Part shown: one piece after another, positions 50,159 to 59,098 of the stretch
Layout of the letters: every line of letters starts with the position of its first letter
How positions within the stretch are numbered: position 1 is the stretch's first letter
Assembly (NCBI GenBank): GCA_964506835.1
Contig: CAZDNG010000026.1
Coordinates: 44,454 to 108,453, forward strand
DNA: 64,000 bases
Origin: DASZVB01 sp964506835
GTDB taxonomy: Bacteria > Myxococcota_A > Polyangia > Polyangiales > Polyangiaceae
Direction: 5' to 3'
Translations under genes and position numbers: made by a program
The notes under the pieces: model-generated
Told to the model about the DNA's origin: nothing
Seen by the model: the letters and a program-made list of their open reading frames with translations, nothing else
The model's database searches: none

Positions 50159-52140
50159 GCCGCGTGTTCGTGTGCTTCGCGCACGTAGGTCACGAGGTCG
50201 CCGAGGATGCGCGAGATCTGGAAGTCCTTTGGCGTGTAGACGGCTCGAACGCCCGCGCGCTTCAGTTCCTCGGCGTCGCTCTCCGGGATGATGCCGCCCG
50301 CCACGACCGGCACGTTGCCGAGCCCGCGGCGCTTCATCTGTTCGAGCACCTCGCGGACCAGCTCGATGTGCGCGCCGCTCAGAATGCTGAGCCCGACCAG
50401 GTGCACGCCTTCGTCGAGCGCGGCACGCGCGAGCTGTTGCGGGGTGACGCGAATGCCTTCGTAGACGACCTCGAACCCGGCGTCGCGGGCGCGGAGGGCG
50501 ATCTGTTCCGCGCCGTTCGAATGACCGTCGAGGCCGGGCTTGCCCACGAGGAGTTTCGGGCGACGGCCGAGCTCGGCCTCGAGCTCTCCGACTCTCTTCC
50601 GGAGCGCGCCGAGCGCCGCTTCGTCGCCGGGTGACGTCCGGGCGCCGGCCACGCCGGTCGGCGCGCGATATTCGCCGAACACCTCACGGAGCACCCCGCC
50701 CCACTCGCCGGTGGTGACGCCGGCTTTGGCCGCGACGATCGACGCCGGCATGATGTTCTGTCCGCCCTTCGCCGCCTCGCGGAGGCCGTTCAAAGCGCGA
50801 GCCACGTCGCCCTCGTTCCGGCTCTTGCGCCACGCGACGAGCCGCTCCACTTGCTCCTTTTCGGCGGCCGGGTCCACGCGGAGGATCGAGTCGGCACCGC
50901 CGTCGGTTTGCAGCGGGCTCGGCGCCGTTTCGCGGAACTTGTTCAGGCCCACGACGATCTGGTCGCCGCGCTCGATGGACGCGATCCGCGCCGCGTGCGA
51001 GCCGACGAGCCGCTCCTTCACGTAGCCGCTCCCGACGGCCTCGACGATGCCGCCGCGCGAGCCGACATTTTCGATTTCCGCCCAGGCTTGCTCGGCGATC
51101 TCCTTGACCCGCTTTTCGATGACCGGGGAGCCGTCGAAAATGTCGTCGTACTCGAGGATGTCCGTCTCGTAGGCGAGGATCTGCTGGGAACGGAGCGAGA
51201 GCTGTTGATCCCAGGGACGCGGCAAGCCGAGCGCCTCGTTCCACGCGGGGAGCTGAATTGCCCGGGCGCGAGCGCCCTTGCTGAGCGTCACGCCGAGCAT
51301 TTCGAGCACGATGCGGACGATGTTGTTCTCGGGCTGGGCTTCGGTGAGCCCGAGCGAGTTCACCTGCACGCCGTAGCGGAACCGGAGCACCTTGTCGTCG
51401 TCGATGCCGTAGCGATCGCGACCGATGCGCTCCCAGAGCCGCGCAAAGGCGCGCTGTTTGCAAATTTCCTCGATGAATCGAATGCTCGAGTTGATGAAGA
51501 ACGAGAGCCGCGAAAAGACGTCGGCGAGGGCTTTCCCTTCGATGCCGCGCGCGCGCACCGTGTCGAGGACGGCGATGGCCGTCGAGAGCGCGTAAGCCAC
51601 CTCTTGCTCGGCGGTCGCGCCCGCTTCCTGCAGGTGATAGCTGCAGATGTTCGTCGGGTTCCACTCCGGCACGTGCTCCACCGTGTAGAGCACCGTGTCG
51701 GCGATGAGCCGCATGCTCGGCGCCGGCGGGAAGATGTACGTGCCGCGCGACAGGTACTCCTTGATGATGTCGTTCTGCGTCGTACCGCGGAGCTTCTTCG
51801 GGTCGGCGCCCTGCTCTTCCGCGACGGCGATGTAGAGCGAGAGAAGCCACGCCGCGGTCGCGTTGATCGTCATCGACGTGTTCATGCGCTCGAGCGCGAT
51901 GCCGTCGAAAAGCGCCCGCATGTCCCCGAGGTGCCCGATCGGCACTCCCGTCCGCCCGACTTCACCCCGGGCTAGCGGATGGTCGGAATCGTATCCAGTT
52001 TGTGTCGGCAGATCGAAGGCAACGCTGAGGCCGGTCTGCCCCTTGCTGAGGTTTTGCTTGTAGAGCTCGTTCGACGCCTTCGGGGAGCTGTGCCCCGAGT
52101 ACGTCCGCATGATCCAAGGGGAATCTTTCTTTGCCGGCAC
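50155..52140 (-). CDS. ecm: Adenosylcobalamin-dependent ethylmalonyl-CoA mutase-like (MeaA/Ecm) protein
   Basis: This chain of about 661 residues has a catalytic TIM-barrel (about 10-500) and a C-terminal B12-binding domain with the DxHxxG motif in KPGLDGHSNGAEQ plus GLSILSGAH and VVAGGIIP. The N-terminal segment PWIMRTYSGHSSPKASNELYKQNLSKGQTGLSVAFDLPTQTGYDSDH and the single-chain length read like the ethylmalonyl-CoA mutase (MeaA) branch rather than methylmalonyl-CoA mutase. That assignment is from memory. Ecm converts ethylmalonyl-CoA to methylsuccinyl-CoA in the ethylmalonyl-CoA pathway. I prefer GTG at 52140; the frame opens to 52278 but would then run almost to clpS. Confidence 0.85.
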   Translation of the reverse strand: MPAKKDSPWIMRTYSGHSSPKASNELYKQNLSKGQTGLSVAFDLPTQTGYDSDHPLARGEVGRTGVPIGHLGDMRALFDGIALERMNTSMTINATAAWLLSLYIAVAEEQGADPKKLRGTTQNDIIKEYLSRGTYIFPPAPSMRLIADTVLYTVEHVPEWNPTNICSYHLQEAGATAEQEVAYALSTAIAVLDTVRARGIEGKALADVFSRLSFFINSSIRFIEEICKQRAFARLWERIGRDRYGIDDDKVLRFRYGVQVNSLGLTEAQPENNIVRIVLEMLGVTLSKGARARAIQLPAWNEALGLPRPWDQQLSLRSQQILAYETDILEYDDIFDGSPVIEKRVKEIAEQAWAEIENVGSRGGIVEAVGSGYVKERLVGSHAARIASIERGDQIVVGLNKFRETAPSPLQTDGGADSILRVDPAAEKEQVERLVAWRKSRNEGDVARALNGLREAAKGGQNIMPASIVAAKAGVTTGEWGGVLREVFGEYRAPTGVAGARTSPGDEAALGALRKRVGELEAELGRRPKLLVGKPGLDGHSNGAEQIALRARDAGFEVVYEGIRVTPQQLARAALDEGVHLVGLSILSGAHIELVREVLEQMKRRGLGNVPVVAGGIIPESDAEELKRAGVRAVYTPKDFQISRILGDLVTYVREAHEHAA

Positions 52141-52292
52141 AGGGTCCGAATCCTTCGAAATGGGAGAGCCAGGGGCTCTGATGGTACCCGGCTTATGCCA
52201 CAGGCCGAAGAGAGGCGGGAGCGGCCCGGGTCGAAAAGCAAGCCGCAAGGGCTCGACACGACGACTCCGCGTGTACAAAGTTTCAGCACCCC

Positions 52293-52649
52293 ATGGCCTC
52301 CGAACGCCCGACGAAGCAAGGCAAAGAACAGGGGGAGGTCTCGGTCGCCGAAAAGCCGAAGACCCAGGAACCGCGCCGGTACCAGGTCGTCCTCCACAAC
52401 GACGACTACACGACGATGGAGTTCGTCGTGCACGTCCTCATGAAGTTCTTCTACAAAACGGAGACTGAATCGACGCAGATCATGCTCCACGTACACCACC
52501 GCGGGTACGGGATCGTCGGTCTGTTCACGCGCGACGTCGCCGAGACGAAGGCGTCGCAAGTGATGGATTACGCAAAGCAGAACGGGCACCCCCTCCGCGT
52601 CACCGCGGAGCCTGAAGGGGCCTCGGGCAAGGATTCACAGGATTCATGA
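52293..52649 (+). CDS. clpS: ClpS adaptor for ClpA
   Basis: This 118-residue N-end-rule adaptor delivers substrates to ClpAP. The core VVLHNDDYTTMEFVVHVLMKFFYKTE includes the N-degron pocket residues (Asn-Asp-Asp and Met), and HHRGYGIVGLFTRDVAETK follows. A 28-residue polar N-terminal extension precedes the fold, as in other ClpS proteins. Its stop overlaps the clpA start (ATGA), so the two are translationally coupled. It diverges from the mutase gene. Confidence 0.95.
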   Translation: MASERPTKQGKEQGEVSVAEKPKTQEPRRYQVVLHNDDYTTMEFVVHVLMKFFYKTETESTQIMLHVHHRGYGIVGLFTRDVAETKASQVMDYAKQNGHPLRVTAEPEGASGKDSQDS

Positions 52650-54910
52650 AAGTCAGCGCAGAAGTCGAAATCGCCTGTTCGTTGGCTGCCCGGGAGGCGC
52701 AGCGACGTCGCCACGATCTGCTCACCGTGGAACATCTCCTCTACGCGCTCTTGCACGACGGAGAGACCGCCAAGGTCATCCGCAAATCGGGCGGCAGCGT
52801 CGAAAAGATTCGAACCGAGCTCGAGAAGGTCCTCGACCAGTTCATCTCGCGCGTCCCCGACGGCGTCGACGTCGCGCCGACGGCCTCACGCGGCTTTCAT
52901 CGCGTGCTCCAGCGCGCCGCGATTCACGTCGAATCCAGCGGAAAAGAGGAGCTGAAGGGCCACAACGTCCTCGTCGCGATTTTCGCGGAGGTCGACTCGT
53001 TCGCCGTGAAGGTGCTGAACCAGGCCGGCGTGACGCGCTTCGATGTCGTGAACTACGTCTCGCACGGCGTCGCCAAGGACGGCGGCGACGACGACATCGA
53101 CGAGTCGCCCGCGGGGCTCCCCGAAGACGAAGACGAGCGTTCGACGAGCAAAGACGCGCTCGCGAAGTTCGCCGTGAACCTGAACGAACGGGCGAAAGCC
53201 GGAGACGTCGAACCCCTCGTCGGCCGCGAGAAAGAGATCCGCCGCGCGATCCAGGTGCTCTCACGACGGCGGAAGAACAACCCGCTGTTCGTCGGTGACG
53301 CCGGCGTCGGCAAGACGGCCATCGTGGAAGGGCTCGCCTCGCTCATCGCGGAAGGCAAGGTGCCGAAGCCCCTCGAGAACGCCGTCATCTACGCACTCGA
53401 CATGGGCGCGCTCATCGCCGGGACGAAATTCCGCGGCGACTTCGAGAACCGCGTGAAGGCCGTGCTCAAGTCTCTCGAGTCGAAGCCGGGTGCGATCCTG
53501 TTCGTCGACGAGCTCCACACCGTCATCGGTGCCGGCGCGACCAGCGGCGGCACATTGGATGCCTCGAACCTCCTGAAGCCGGCCCTTTCGAGCGGAAAGC
53601 TCCGCTGCATGGGTGCGACCACGTTCGAAGAATATCGTCGCCACCTCGAGCGCGACGCGGCGCTCGCCCGGCGCTTCCAGAAAATCGAAGTGAATGAGCC
53701 GACGACGGAAGAGACGGCGCTCATCTTGCGCGGCCTCCTCCCGAAGTACGAGGAGTACCACGGCGTCAAATACGCCGAAGAAGCGGTGGAAGCCGCGTCG
53801 ACGCTCGCCGCGCGACACCTCCACGACCGGCGCATGCCGGACAAGGCCATCGACCTCATCGACGAATCCGGCGCCGACGCGAAACTCGAAGGCAGCGTCA
53901 CCGTCGACGTCGAACGCATCGAGCAGGTGGTCGCGCGCATGGCGCAAGTGCCGCCGAAGCAGGTGTCGAGCTCCGACAAGGACGCGCTCAGAAGTCTCGA
54001 AAGCGATCTACGCGCCGTTGTGTTCGGGCAAGATCGCGCGATCGGCGAGATCACGGCGGCGATCAAGTTGTCGCGCGCCGGACTCCGCGCTCCGGAAAAG
54101 CCCATCGGAAGCTATCTCTTCACGGGACCAACCGGCGTCGGCAAAACCGAAGCCGCACGCCAGCTCGCGAAGACGATGGGCGTCGAGCTCCTTCGCTTCG
54201 ACATGAGCGAATACATGGAGCGCCACACCGTTTCGCGGCTCATCGGCGCGCCGCCCGGCTACGTCGGTTACGACCGCGGCGGGCTCCTCACCGAGGCGAT
54301 CGCCAAGACGCCGCATTGCGTCTTGCTCCTCGACGAAATCGAGAAGGCGCACCCCGACGTCTTCAACGTGCTCCTCCAGGTGATGGACCACGGCACTTTG
54401 ACGGACAACAACGGCAAGAAGGCGGACTTCCGGCACGTCGTGCTCATCATGACGAGCAACGTCGGCGCCGCGGACCTCGCGCGAGTCAAAGTCGGCTTCA
54501 GCCGGGTCGGCGCGCGCGGCGACGACGAAATCGCCTTCAAGAGCACCTTCAGTCCGGAGTTCCGGAATCGACTCGACGCGCGCATCCGGTTCGATCCGCT
54601 GACGCAGGAAGTGATGCACAGCATCGTCGCCAAGGCCGTCAAGGAGCTCACGGGTCAGCTCGCGGAGCGCAACGTCACCGTGACGCTGACCGACGCCGCG
54701 CGGGACTACTTCGCCAAGAAGGGCTACGACGTCGACAACGGCGCGCGTCCCCTCGCCCGGCTCTTCCAGGATGAAATCAAACGTCCCCTCGCCGACGAAA
54801 TCCTCTTCGGCAAGCTCGAGAAGGGCGGCCACGTCGAGGTCGACGTCACCGGCGACAAGGTCGAATTCCGGTTCGAGCCGGTCGGCGTCGAAGAGCCGGT
54901 ATTGCACTGA
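52646..54910 (+). CDS. clpA: ATP-dependent Clp protease ATP-binding subunit ClpA
   Basis: This 754-residue double AAA+ unfoldase feeds ClpP. An N-terminal repeat domain (1-150) starts with VSAEVEIACSLAAREAQRRRHDLLTVEHLLYALL. AAA-1 has Walker A GDAGVGKTA and the pore-loop ALDMGALIAGTKFRGDFE. AAA-2 has GPTGVGKTE, GYVGYDRGG and LLDEIEKAHPDV. There is no ClpB-type middle coiled coil, so it is ClpA, consistent with clpS upstream. clpP is not in the window. Confidence 0.96.
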   Translation: MKVSAEVEIACSLAAREAQRRRHDLLTVEHLLYALLHDGETAKVIRKSGGSVEKIRTELEKVLDQFISRVPDGVDVAPTASRGFHRVLQRAAIHVESSGKEELKGHNVLVAIFAEVDSFAVKVLNQAGVTRFDVVNYVSHGVAKDGGDDDIDESPAGLPEDEDERSTSKDALAKFAVNLNERAKAGDVEPLVGREKEIRRAIQVLSRRRKNNPLFVGDAGVGKTAIVEGLASLIAEGKVPKPLENAVIYALDMGALIAGTKFRGDFENRVKAVLKSLESKPGAILFVDELHTVIGAGATSGGTLDASNLLKPALSSGKLRCMGATTFEEYRRHLERDAALARRFQKIEVNEPTTEETALILRGLLPKYEEYHGVKYAEEAVEAASTLAARHLHDRRMPDKAIDLIDESGADAKLEGSVTVDVERIEQVVARMAQVPPKQVSSSDKDALRSLESDLRAVVFGQDRAIGEITAAIKLSRAGLRAPEKPIGSYLFTGPTGVGKTEAARQLAKTMGVELLRFDMSEYMERHTVSRLIGAPPGYVGYDRGGLLTEAIAKTPHCVLLLDEIEKAHPDVFNVLLQVMDHGTLTDNNGKKADFRHVVLIMTSNVGAADLARVKVGFSRVGARGDDEIAFKSTFSPEFRNRLDARIRFDPLTQEVMHSIVAKAVKELTGQLAERNVTVTLTDAARDYFAKKGYDVDNGARPLARLFQDEIKRPLADEILFGKLEKGGHVEVDVTGDKVEFRFEPVGVEEPVLH

Positions 54911-54921
54911 GCGGACGCTGT

Positions 54922-55345
54922 CCGTCGTGAGATTGGTCTTGGGGGGTTGTACCCGCGCCGGATTGCGGGCGGGCTCTGCCGTCGTGAGATTGGTCTTGGG
55001 GGGCGTGCCCGCCCCTCGCCCCTTCGGGGCGGTCCCCCCGGTATTCGCTTCGCTCAAGGTAACCGCTGCGCGGCGTCCGCACGCAAATCGTCCGCCTCTG
55101 GGGGTGTGGGGGATGAGAGGCAGCCCCCACACGAACCGCACGTGAAGTGCGCGAGCGAGCATCGCAGCCGGAGGCGAGAAGCGCACGCGAGTGTTCCGCG
55201 AAGAACCGCGACGCAAGCACTAAAAAAACCCGCGACGCCTTTGTCGTCGTGAGATTGTTCTTGGAGGGCGTGCCCGCTCGTGCCCGCCCCCCTCGCCCCC
55301 TTCGGGGCGGTCCCCCTGGTATTCGCTTCGCTCAAAGTAACCGTT
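54922..55345 (+). repeat. Composite repeat, copy 2 (modules A-A-B-A)
   Basis: Module A units begin at 54922 and 54979 (period 57); the second runs through the hairpin CGCCCC-TTC-GGGGCG and the end TATTCGCTTCGCTCAA. A short variable spacer leads into module B (55090-55236), which is inverted relative to 46945-47083 and includes the perfect 75-base match 55140-55214. Another direct module A (about 55246-55335) closes the element and ends 30-40 bases before hisH. The whole fills the gap between clpA and hisH. Open frames across it (for example 54846-55220 reverse) mirror the repeat and are not called as genes. Confidence 0.82.
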
Positions 55346-55375
55346 GCGCGTGCTATACGCAGCACGAGGTTCGAC

Positions 55376-55993
55376 ATGATCACCATCGTCGACTACGACG
55401 CCGGCAACCTTCGCAGCGTGAAGCGCGCGTGTGATCATGTCGGGGTGGAGTCGGTGATCACGCTGGATCCCGACGCGGTCGCACGGGCGGAGCGCGTGAT
55501 TTTTCCGGGCGTCGGCGCGGCGAAGAGCGCGATGGATACTTTGAAGAAGCGCGGGCTCGACGACGCGATTCGCGCCGCGCATCGGCGTGGCGTCCCCATT
55601 CTCGGGATCTGCGTCGGCGCCCAGATCATCCTCGACCGCTCCGAGGAGGGCGACACGCCGTCGATCGGGCTCATCCCAGGCGAGACCGTCCGCTTTCGGC
55701 CGAGCAACTCGCGCGTGAAGGTTCCTCACATCGGCTGGAACGAAGTGCGCGTCGAAAAACCGCACCCGCTCCTCGCAGGCATCGAGCCCGGCGACGAATT
55801 CTACTTCGTCCACTCGTACTACCCGCGTCCCCGCGACGCGGCACGGGTCTACGCGACCGCCGACTACGACGGCGCGTTCTGCTGTGCCCTCGGCAACGAG
55901 AATCTTTTCGCGACGCAGTTCCATCCCGAGAAAAGCGGCCCCCTCGGTCTCGCATTGCTCGAACGATTCTCGAAGTGGAACGGCACTCCCTAA
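55376..55993 (+). CDS. hisH: Imidazole glycerol phosphate synthase, glutaminase subunit
   Basis: This 205-residue class-I glutamine amidotransferase supplies ammonia to HisF for histidine and AICAR synthesis. The triad is intact: Cys in GICVGAQIIL, and His and Glu in TQFHPEKSG. The start GVESV region and FPGVGAAKSAM oxyanion segment are typical. The ATG at 55376 begins the fold (ITIVDYDAGNLRSV); the 96 in-frame bases upstream belong to the repeat element. hisF follows after three bases. Confidence 0.95.
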   Translation: MITIVDYDAGNLRSVKRACDHVGVESVITLDPDAVARAERVIFPGVGAAKSAMDTLKKRGLDDAIRAAHRRGVPILGICVGAQIILDRSEEGDTPSIGLIPGETVRFRPSNSRVKVPHIGWNEVRVEKPHPLLAGIEPGDEFYFVHSYYPRPRDAARVYATADYDGAFCCALGNENLFATQFHPEKSGPLGLALLERFSKWNGTP

Positions 55994-55996
55994 CCC

Positions 55997-56779
55997 ATGC
56001 TCAGCAAGCGCATTATTTCCTGTCTCGACGTCCGTGACGGCAAGCTCGCGAAGAGTATCCGTTTCGTCGATACGAAGGACATCGGTGATCCGGTCGAGAA
56101 AGCGCGGCAGTACTACGCCGAGGGGCTCGACGAGTTGGTGTTCTACGACATCACGGCGTCGAGCGAAAACCGCGGGATCATGCTCGACGTGGTGGAGCGC
56201 GTGGCCGCGGAAGTGTTCATTCCGTTCTCGGTCGGGGGCGGCATTCGGTCGGTGGAAGACGCGACGAAGCTCCGGCTCGCGGGCGCCGAGAAGATCAACG
56301 TGAACAGCGCCGCGGTGAAGGACCCCGACTTGATCCGGCGGTGCTCGGACGCGATCGGCGCGCAGAGCGTCGTGCTGTCGATGGACGTGAAGCGGACGGA
56401 GCCGTCGAGAGACATCCCGTCGGGCTACGAGATCGTGATCAACGGCGGACGCACCGCGACCGGCATCGACGCGGTCGCCTGGGCGCGGAAGGGCGAGGAG
56501 CTCGGCGCGGGCGAGCTCGTCGTGAACTCGATCGACGCCGACGGCACGCGCGAAGGGTACGAGCTCCGGCTGACCCGCACGATCGCCGACGCGGTCGACA
56601 TTCCGGTGATCGCGTCGGGCGGCGCCGGTAAACCGGAGCACCTCTACGACGTCCTGACCGAGGGGCACGCGGATGCCGCATTGGTCGCGTCGATGGTGCA
56701 CTACGGCGACTACTCGGTCGGCGATCTGAAGCGCTACCTCGCCGGGCGCGGCCTGAAGATCCGGATGCCGCGCGGCTGA
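55997..56779 (+). CDS. hisF: Imidazole glycerol phosphate synthase, cyclase subunit
   Basis: This 260-residue (beta/alpha)8-barrel enzyme makes imidazole glycerol phosphate and AICAR with HisH. Catalytic Asp11 lies in SCLDVRDG and the second Asp in LSMDVKR; phosphate-binding loops SVGGGIRS and IASGGAGKPEH are in place. The hisA and other his genes that often separate hisH and hisF are absent, so the pathway is split elsewhere in the genome. Confidence 0.95.
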   Translation: MLSKRIISCLDVRDGKLAKSIRFVDTKDIGDPVEKARQYYAEGLDELVFYDITASSENRGIMLDVVERVAAEVFIPFSVGGGIRSVEDATKLRLAGAEKINVNSAAVKDPDLIRRCSDAIGAQSVVLSMDVKRTEPSRDIPSGYEIVINGGRTATGIDAVAWARKGEELGAGELVVNSIDADGTREGYELRLTRTIADAVDIPVIASGGAGKPEHLYDVLTEGHADAALVASMVHYGDYSVGDLKRYLAGRGLKIRMPRG

Positions 56780-56817
56780 GCCTTGCCGGTGCGGGCGGCG
56801 CGCGGCGATGATGGCCC

Positions 56818-58356
56818 GTGCTTTCTCTCGCCCTCGGATTGCTCGCCGCGTCCTCGAGCGCCGCGCCGAGCGCGCCCGCGAGCCCGGACGACACGGTCGC
56901 CCGTATGAAGTCACGGGGCGAACTGGTGTGGGGCGGCGACGTGCAGGGCGGCGAGCCGTACGTCTACGAGGATCCGAAGGATCCGAAGCACCTCATCGGG
57001 TTCGAAGTGGACATCGCCGACGCGCTCGGGCGGCGGCTCGGCGTCCGAGCGCGGTTCGCCCAAGCCGAATGGTCGAACCTCGTGCCGACGCTCGAACGCG
57101 GCGACTTCGACGTCATCATGAACGGACTCGAGGACACGCCGGAGCGGCGCGATCGCATCCTCTTGTCGAAGCCGTATTTCGTGTTCGGCGAGACGCTCGC
57201 GGTGCGTCGCGGACAGAAACAGCACACCCTGGACGAACTCCGCGGACACCGAGTCGCGACGTTGAATCAATCGTACGCGTACGAATTTCTCGCGAAGTTC
57301 CCCGTGGAGCGCGTGCTCTACGAGGGCGTCTCCGAGCCGTACACCGATCTCGAGCTCGGACGGGTCGACGGCGTTCTCCTCGACCACATCATCGCCAATC
57401 GATATGGGTGCGTGCGAAAAGACGTCGAGTGCGTCGCGGGTGACGTCACGCGCGGCACGTACATCATCGGGATCCGTAAGGACGACCGGCGACTCCGGCA
57501 GGCGATCGACGACGCGCTCGACGCGATGGTATCGAGCGGCGAGCTCCGCCGGATCCTCGAACACTGGGCGCTCTGGGACGAACGCCAGGACGCACTGGCG
57601 AAGGTAGTTCCCGCGCCCAGCGCCGCGCCCGGAAACGACGTAAGCAACAAAACGATAGCGCCCGACTCGAGCTCGACTCTGCTCGGGCCCGAGCCGGTGC
57701 GGCACTTCGGTCCTCCCGACGCGGCGCTATTCCTCGGCGGCGCGCTGATCACCGTCGCGCTCTCGGTTTCGGCGTTCGCGATCGCGTTGCCGCTCGGGCT
57801 CGTGCTCGCGCTCGGGCGCCTCGGACGCTCGAACGTCGCGCGGTGGCTCTCGTCGGCGTACATCGAGGTCTTTCGCGGAACGCCGCTCTTGCTTCAGCTG
57901 TACGTGCTCTATTTCGCGCTCGCGCCGGTCGTGAAATTGGGACCGATGACCGCGGCGATTCTCGGTTTGGCGTTCAACTACGCCTCGTACGAGGCGGAGA
58001 TTCAACGCGGCGCGCTCCTCGCGGTGCCGCGCGGGCAGGCCGAAGCGGCGCGCGCGCTCGGCATGAGCCGGTGGCAAGCGCTGCGGCACGTGCTCTTGCC
58101 GCAATCGATGCGCATCGCTCTGCCGTCGATGACGAACGACTTCGTCGCGCTCCTCAAAGACTCGTCCTTGGTCAGCGTGATCACGGTGGTCGAATTGACG
58201 AAGCGCATGACGATCGCCGCGGTCGACCTCCGGGGGTGGCTCGTGCCGGGAATCGCTTGCGCGGCGCTCTACTTCGCGATGAGCTACCCGCTGGCGCGCC
58301 TCGCCGTCCGGCTCGAACAGAAACTGAAACGTGATCAGCATCCGGAACCTCGTTAA
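56818..58356 (+). CDS. Polar amino-acid ABC transporter, fused binding protein and permease
   Basis: This 512-residue protein combines a signal-peptide-led solute-binding domain (about 25-255, GFEVDIADALGRRLGV and DFDVIMNGLEDTPERRD) with a HisM/GlnP-like permease (about 300-505). The permease domain has the permease-ATPase contact loop EAARALGMSRWQALRHVLLPQSMR. Such fusions tether the binding protein to its own channel. The start is GTG at 56818, giving a short uncharged signal region; no better start is visible. The ATPase gene overlaps its end by 26 bases. The substrate is probably a polar amino acid; exact specificity cannot be read. Confidence 0.9.
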   Translation: MLSLALGLLAASSSAAPSAPASPDDTVARMKSRGELVWGGDVQGGEPYVYEDPKDPKHLIGFEVDIADALGRRLGVRARFAQAEWSNLVPTLERGDFDVIMNGLEDTPERRDRILLSKPYFVFGETLAVRRGQKQHTLDELRGHRVATLNQSYAYEFLAKFPVERVLYEGVSEPYTDLELGRVDGVLLDHIIANRYGCVRKDVECVAGDVTRGTYIIGIRKDDRRLRQAIDDALDAMVSSGELRRILEHWALWDERQDALAKVVPAPSAAPGNDVSNKTIAPDSSSTLLGPEPVRHFGPPDAALFLGGALITVALSVSAFAIALPLGLVLALGRLGRSNVARWLSSAYIEVFRGTPLLLQLYVLYFALAPVVKLGPMTAAILGLAFNYASYEAEIQRGALLAVPRGQAEAARALGMSRWQALRHVLLPQSMRIALPSMTNDFVALLKDSSLVSVITVVELTKRMTIAAVDLRGWLVPGIACAALYFAMSYPLARLAVRLEQKLKRDQHPEPR

Positions 58357-59032
58357 GCGTCACGGCGATCGTCGCGCGCTCGCGGGCGTCGACGTCGAGA
58401 TCGGCGCCGGGGAAACGGTCGCCGTCGTCGGCCCTTCCGGCGGCGGAAAAACGACGTTGCTCCGCTGTCTGAACGCGCTCGAAGATTTCGACGAAGGCTC
58501 GATCGCGATCGCCGGGTTCGAGCTCGCGCCGAAGGGCGGCGCGATGAGCCCGCACCGGCTCGCGGAGCTCCGCACCAAGGTCGGCATGGTGTTCCAGGAG
58601 CTCCATCTCTTTTCGCATCTCACCGTCCTCGACAACGTCACGCTCGCGCCGCGGGTCGTGAAGGGCGAGTCGGCCGAACGCGCGGAGGCGACCGCGAGAG
58701 GGTTGCTCGAGCAGGTCGGCCTCGGGGACCGCGGCGGCGCCTACCCGCACCAGTTATCGGGCGGACAGAAGCAGCGCGTCGCCATCGCCCGCGCCCTCGC
58801 CCAGGCGCCCGACGTGCTCTTGATGGACGAGCCGACGAGCGCCCTGGACCCCGAGACGACGAAAGCCGTGGCGCGCATGGTCGTCGAGATGACGCGGGGC
58901 CGCGTGACCGTCGTGGTCGTGACGCATCAGCTCGACCTGGCGACCGCGATGGGCGCGCGCATTTTGAGGCTCGAACACGGTCGTCTCGCCGGCTCGCCCC
59001 CTTCCGACCCCCGAGTCGCCGAATCGAGCTAG
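58331..59032 (+). CDS. Polar amino-acid ABC transporter ATP-binding protein
   Basis: This 233-residue nucleotide-binding subunit is of the GlnQ/HisP type. Walker A GPSGGGKTT, Q-loop VFQELHLF, signature LSGGQKQRVAIARAL, Walker B VLLMDEPTSALD and the H-loop VVTHQ are all intact. It overlaps the fused permease gene by 26 bases, starting with GTG. It completes a one-operon importer with the fused protein. Confidence 0.95.
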   Translation: MISIRNLVKRHGDRRALAGVDVEIGAGETVAVVGPSGGGKTTLLRCLNALEDFDEGSIAIAGFELAPKGGAMSPHRLAELRTKVGMVFQELHLFSHLTVLDNVTLAPRVVKGESAERAEATARGLLEQVGLGDRGGAYPHQLSGGQKQRVAIARALAQAPDVLLMDEPTSALDPETTKAVARMVVEMTRGRVTVVVVTHQLDLATAMGARILRLEHGRLAGSPPSDPRVAESS

Positions 59033-59098
59033 CGGGCTCGGCTCGTGTATGATGATGATGCGCTTCGCTTCCCCTTTTCACCCCTTCGAACAAGGACC

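Noticed and set aside
51450..51475. TTTGCAAATTT, similar to RamB/PccR operator sites
   Set aside because: It lies deep in the mutase coding region and encodes the conserved EICK segment, so it is probably coincidence.
50155..52140. Methylmalonyl-CoA mutase large subunit
   Set aside because: The N-terminal and B12-domain strings and the single-chain length fit the MeaA/Ecm branch better, though a tree would settle it.
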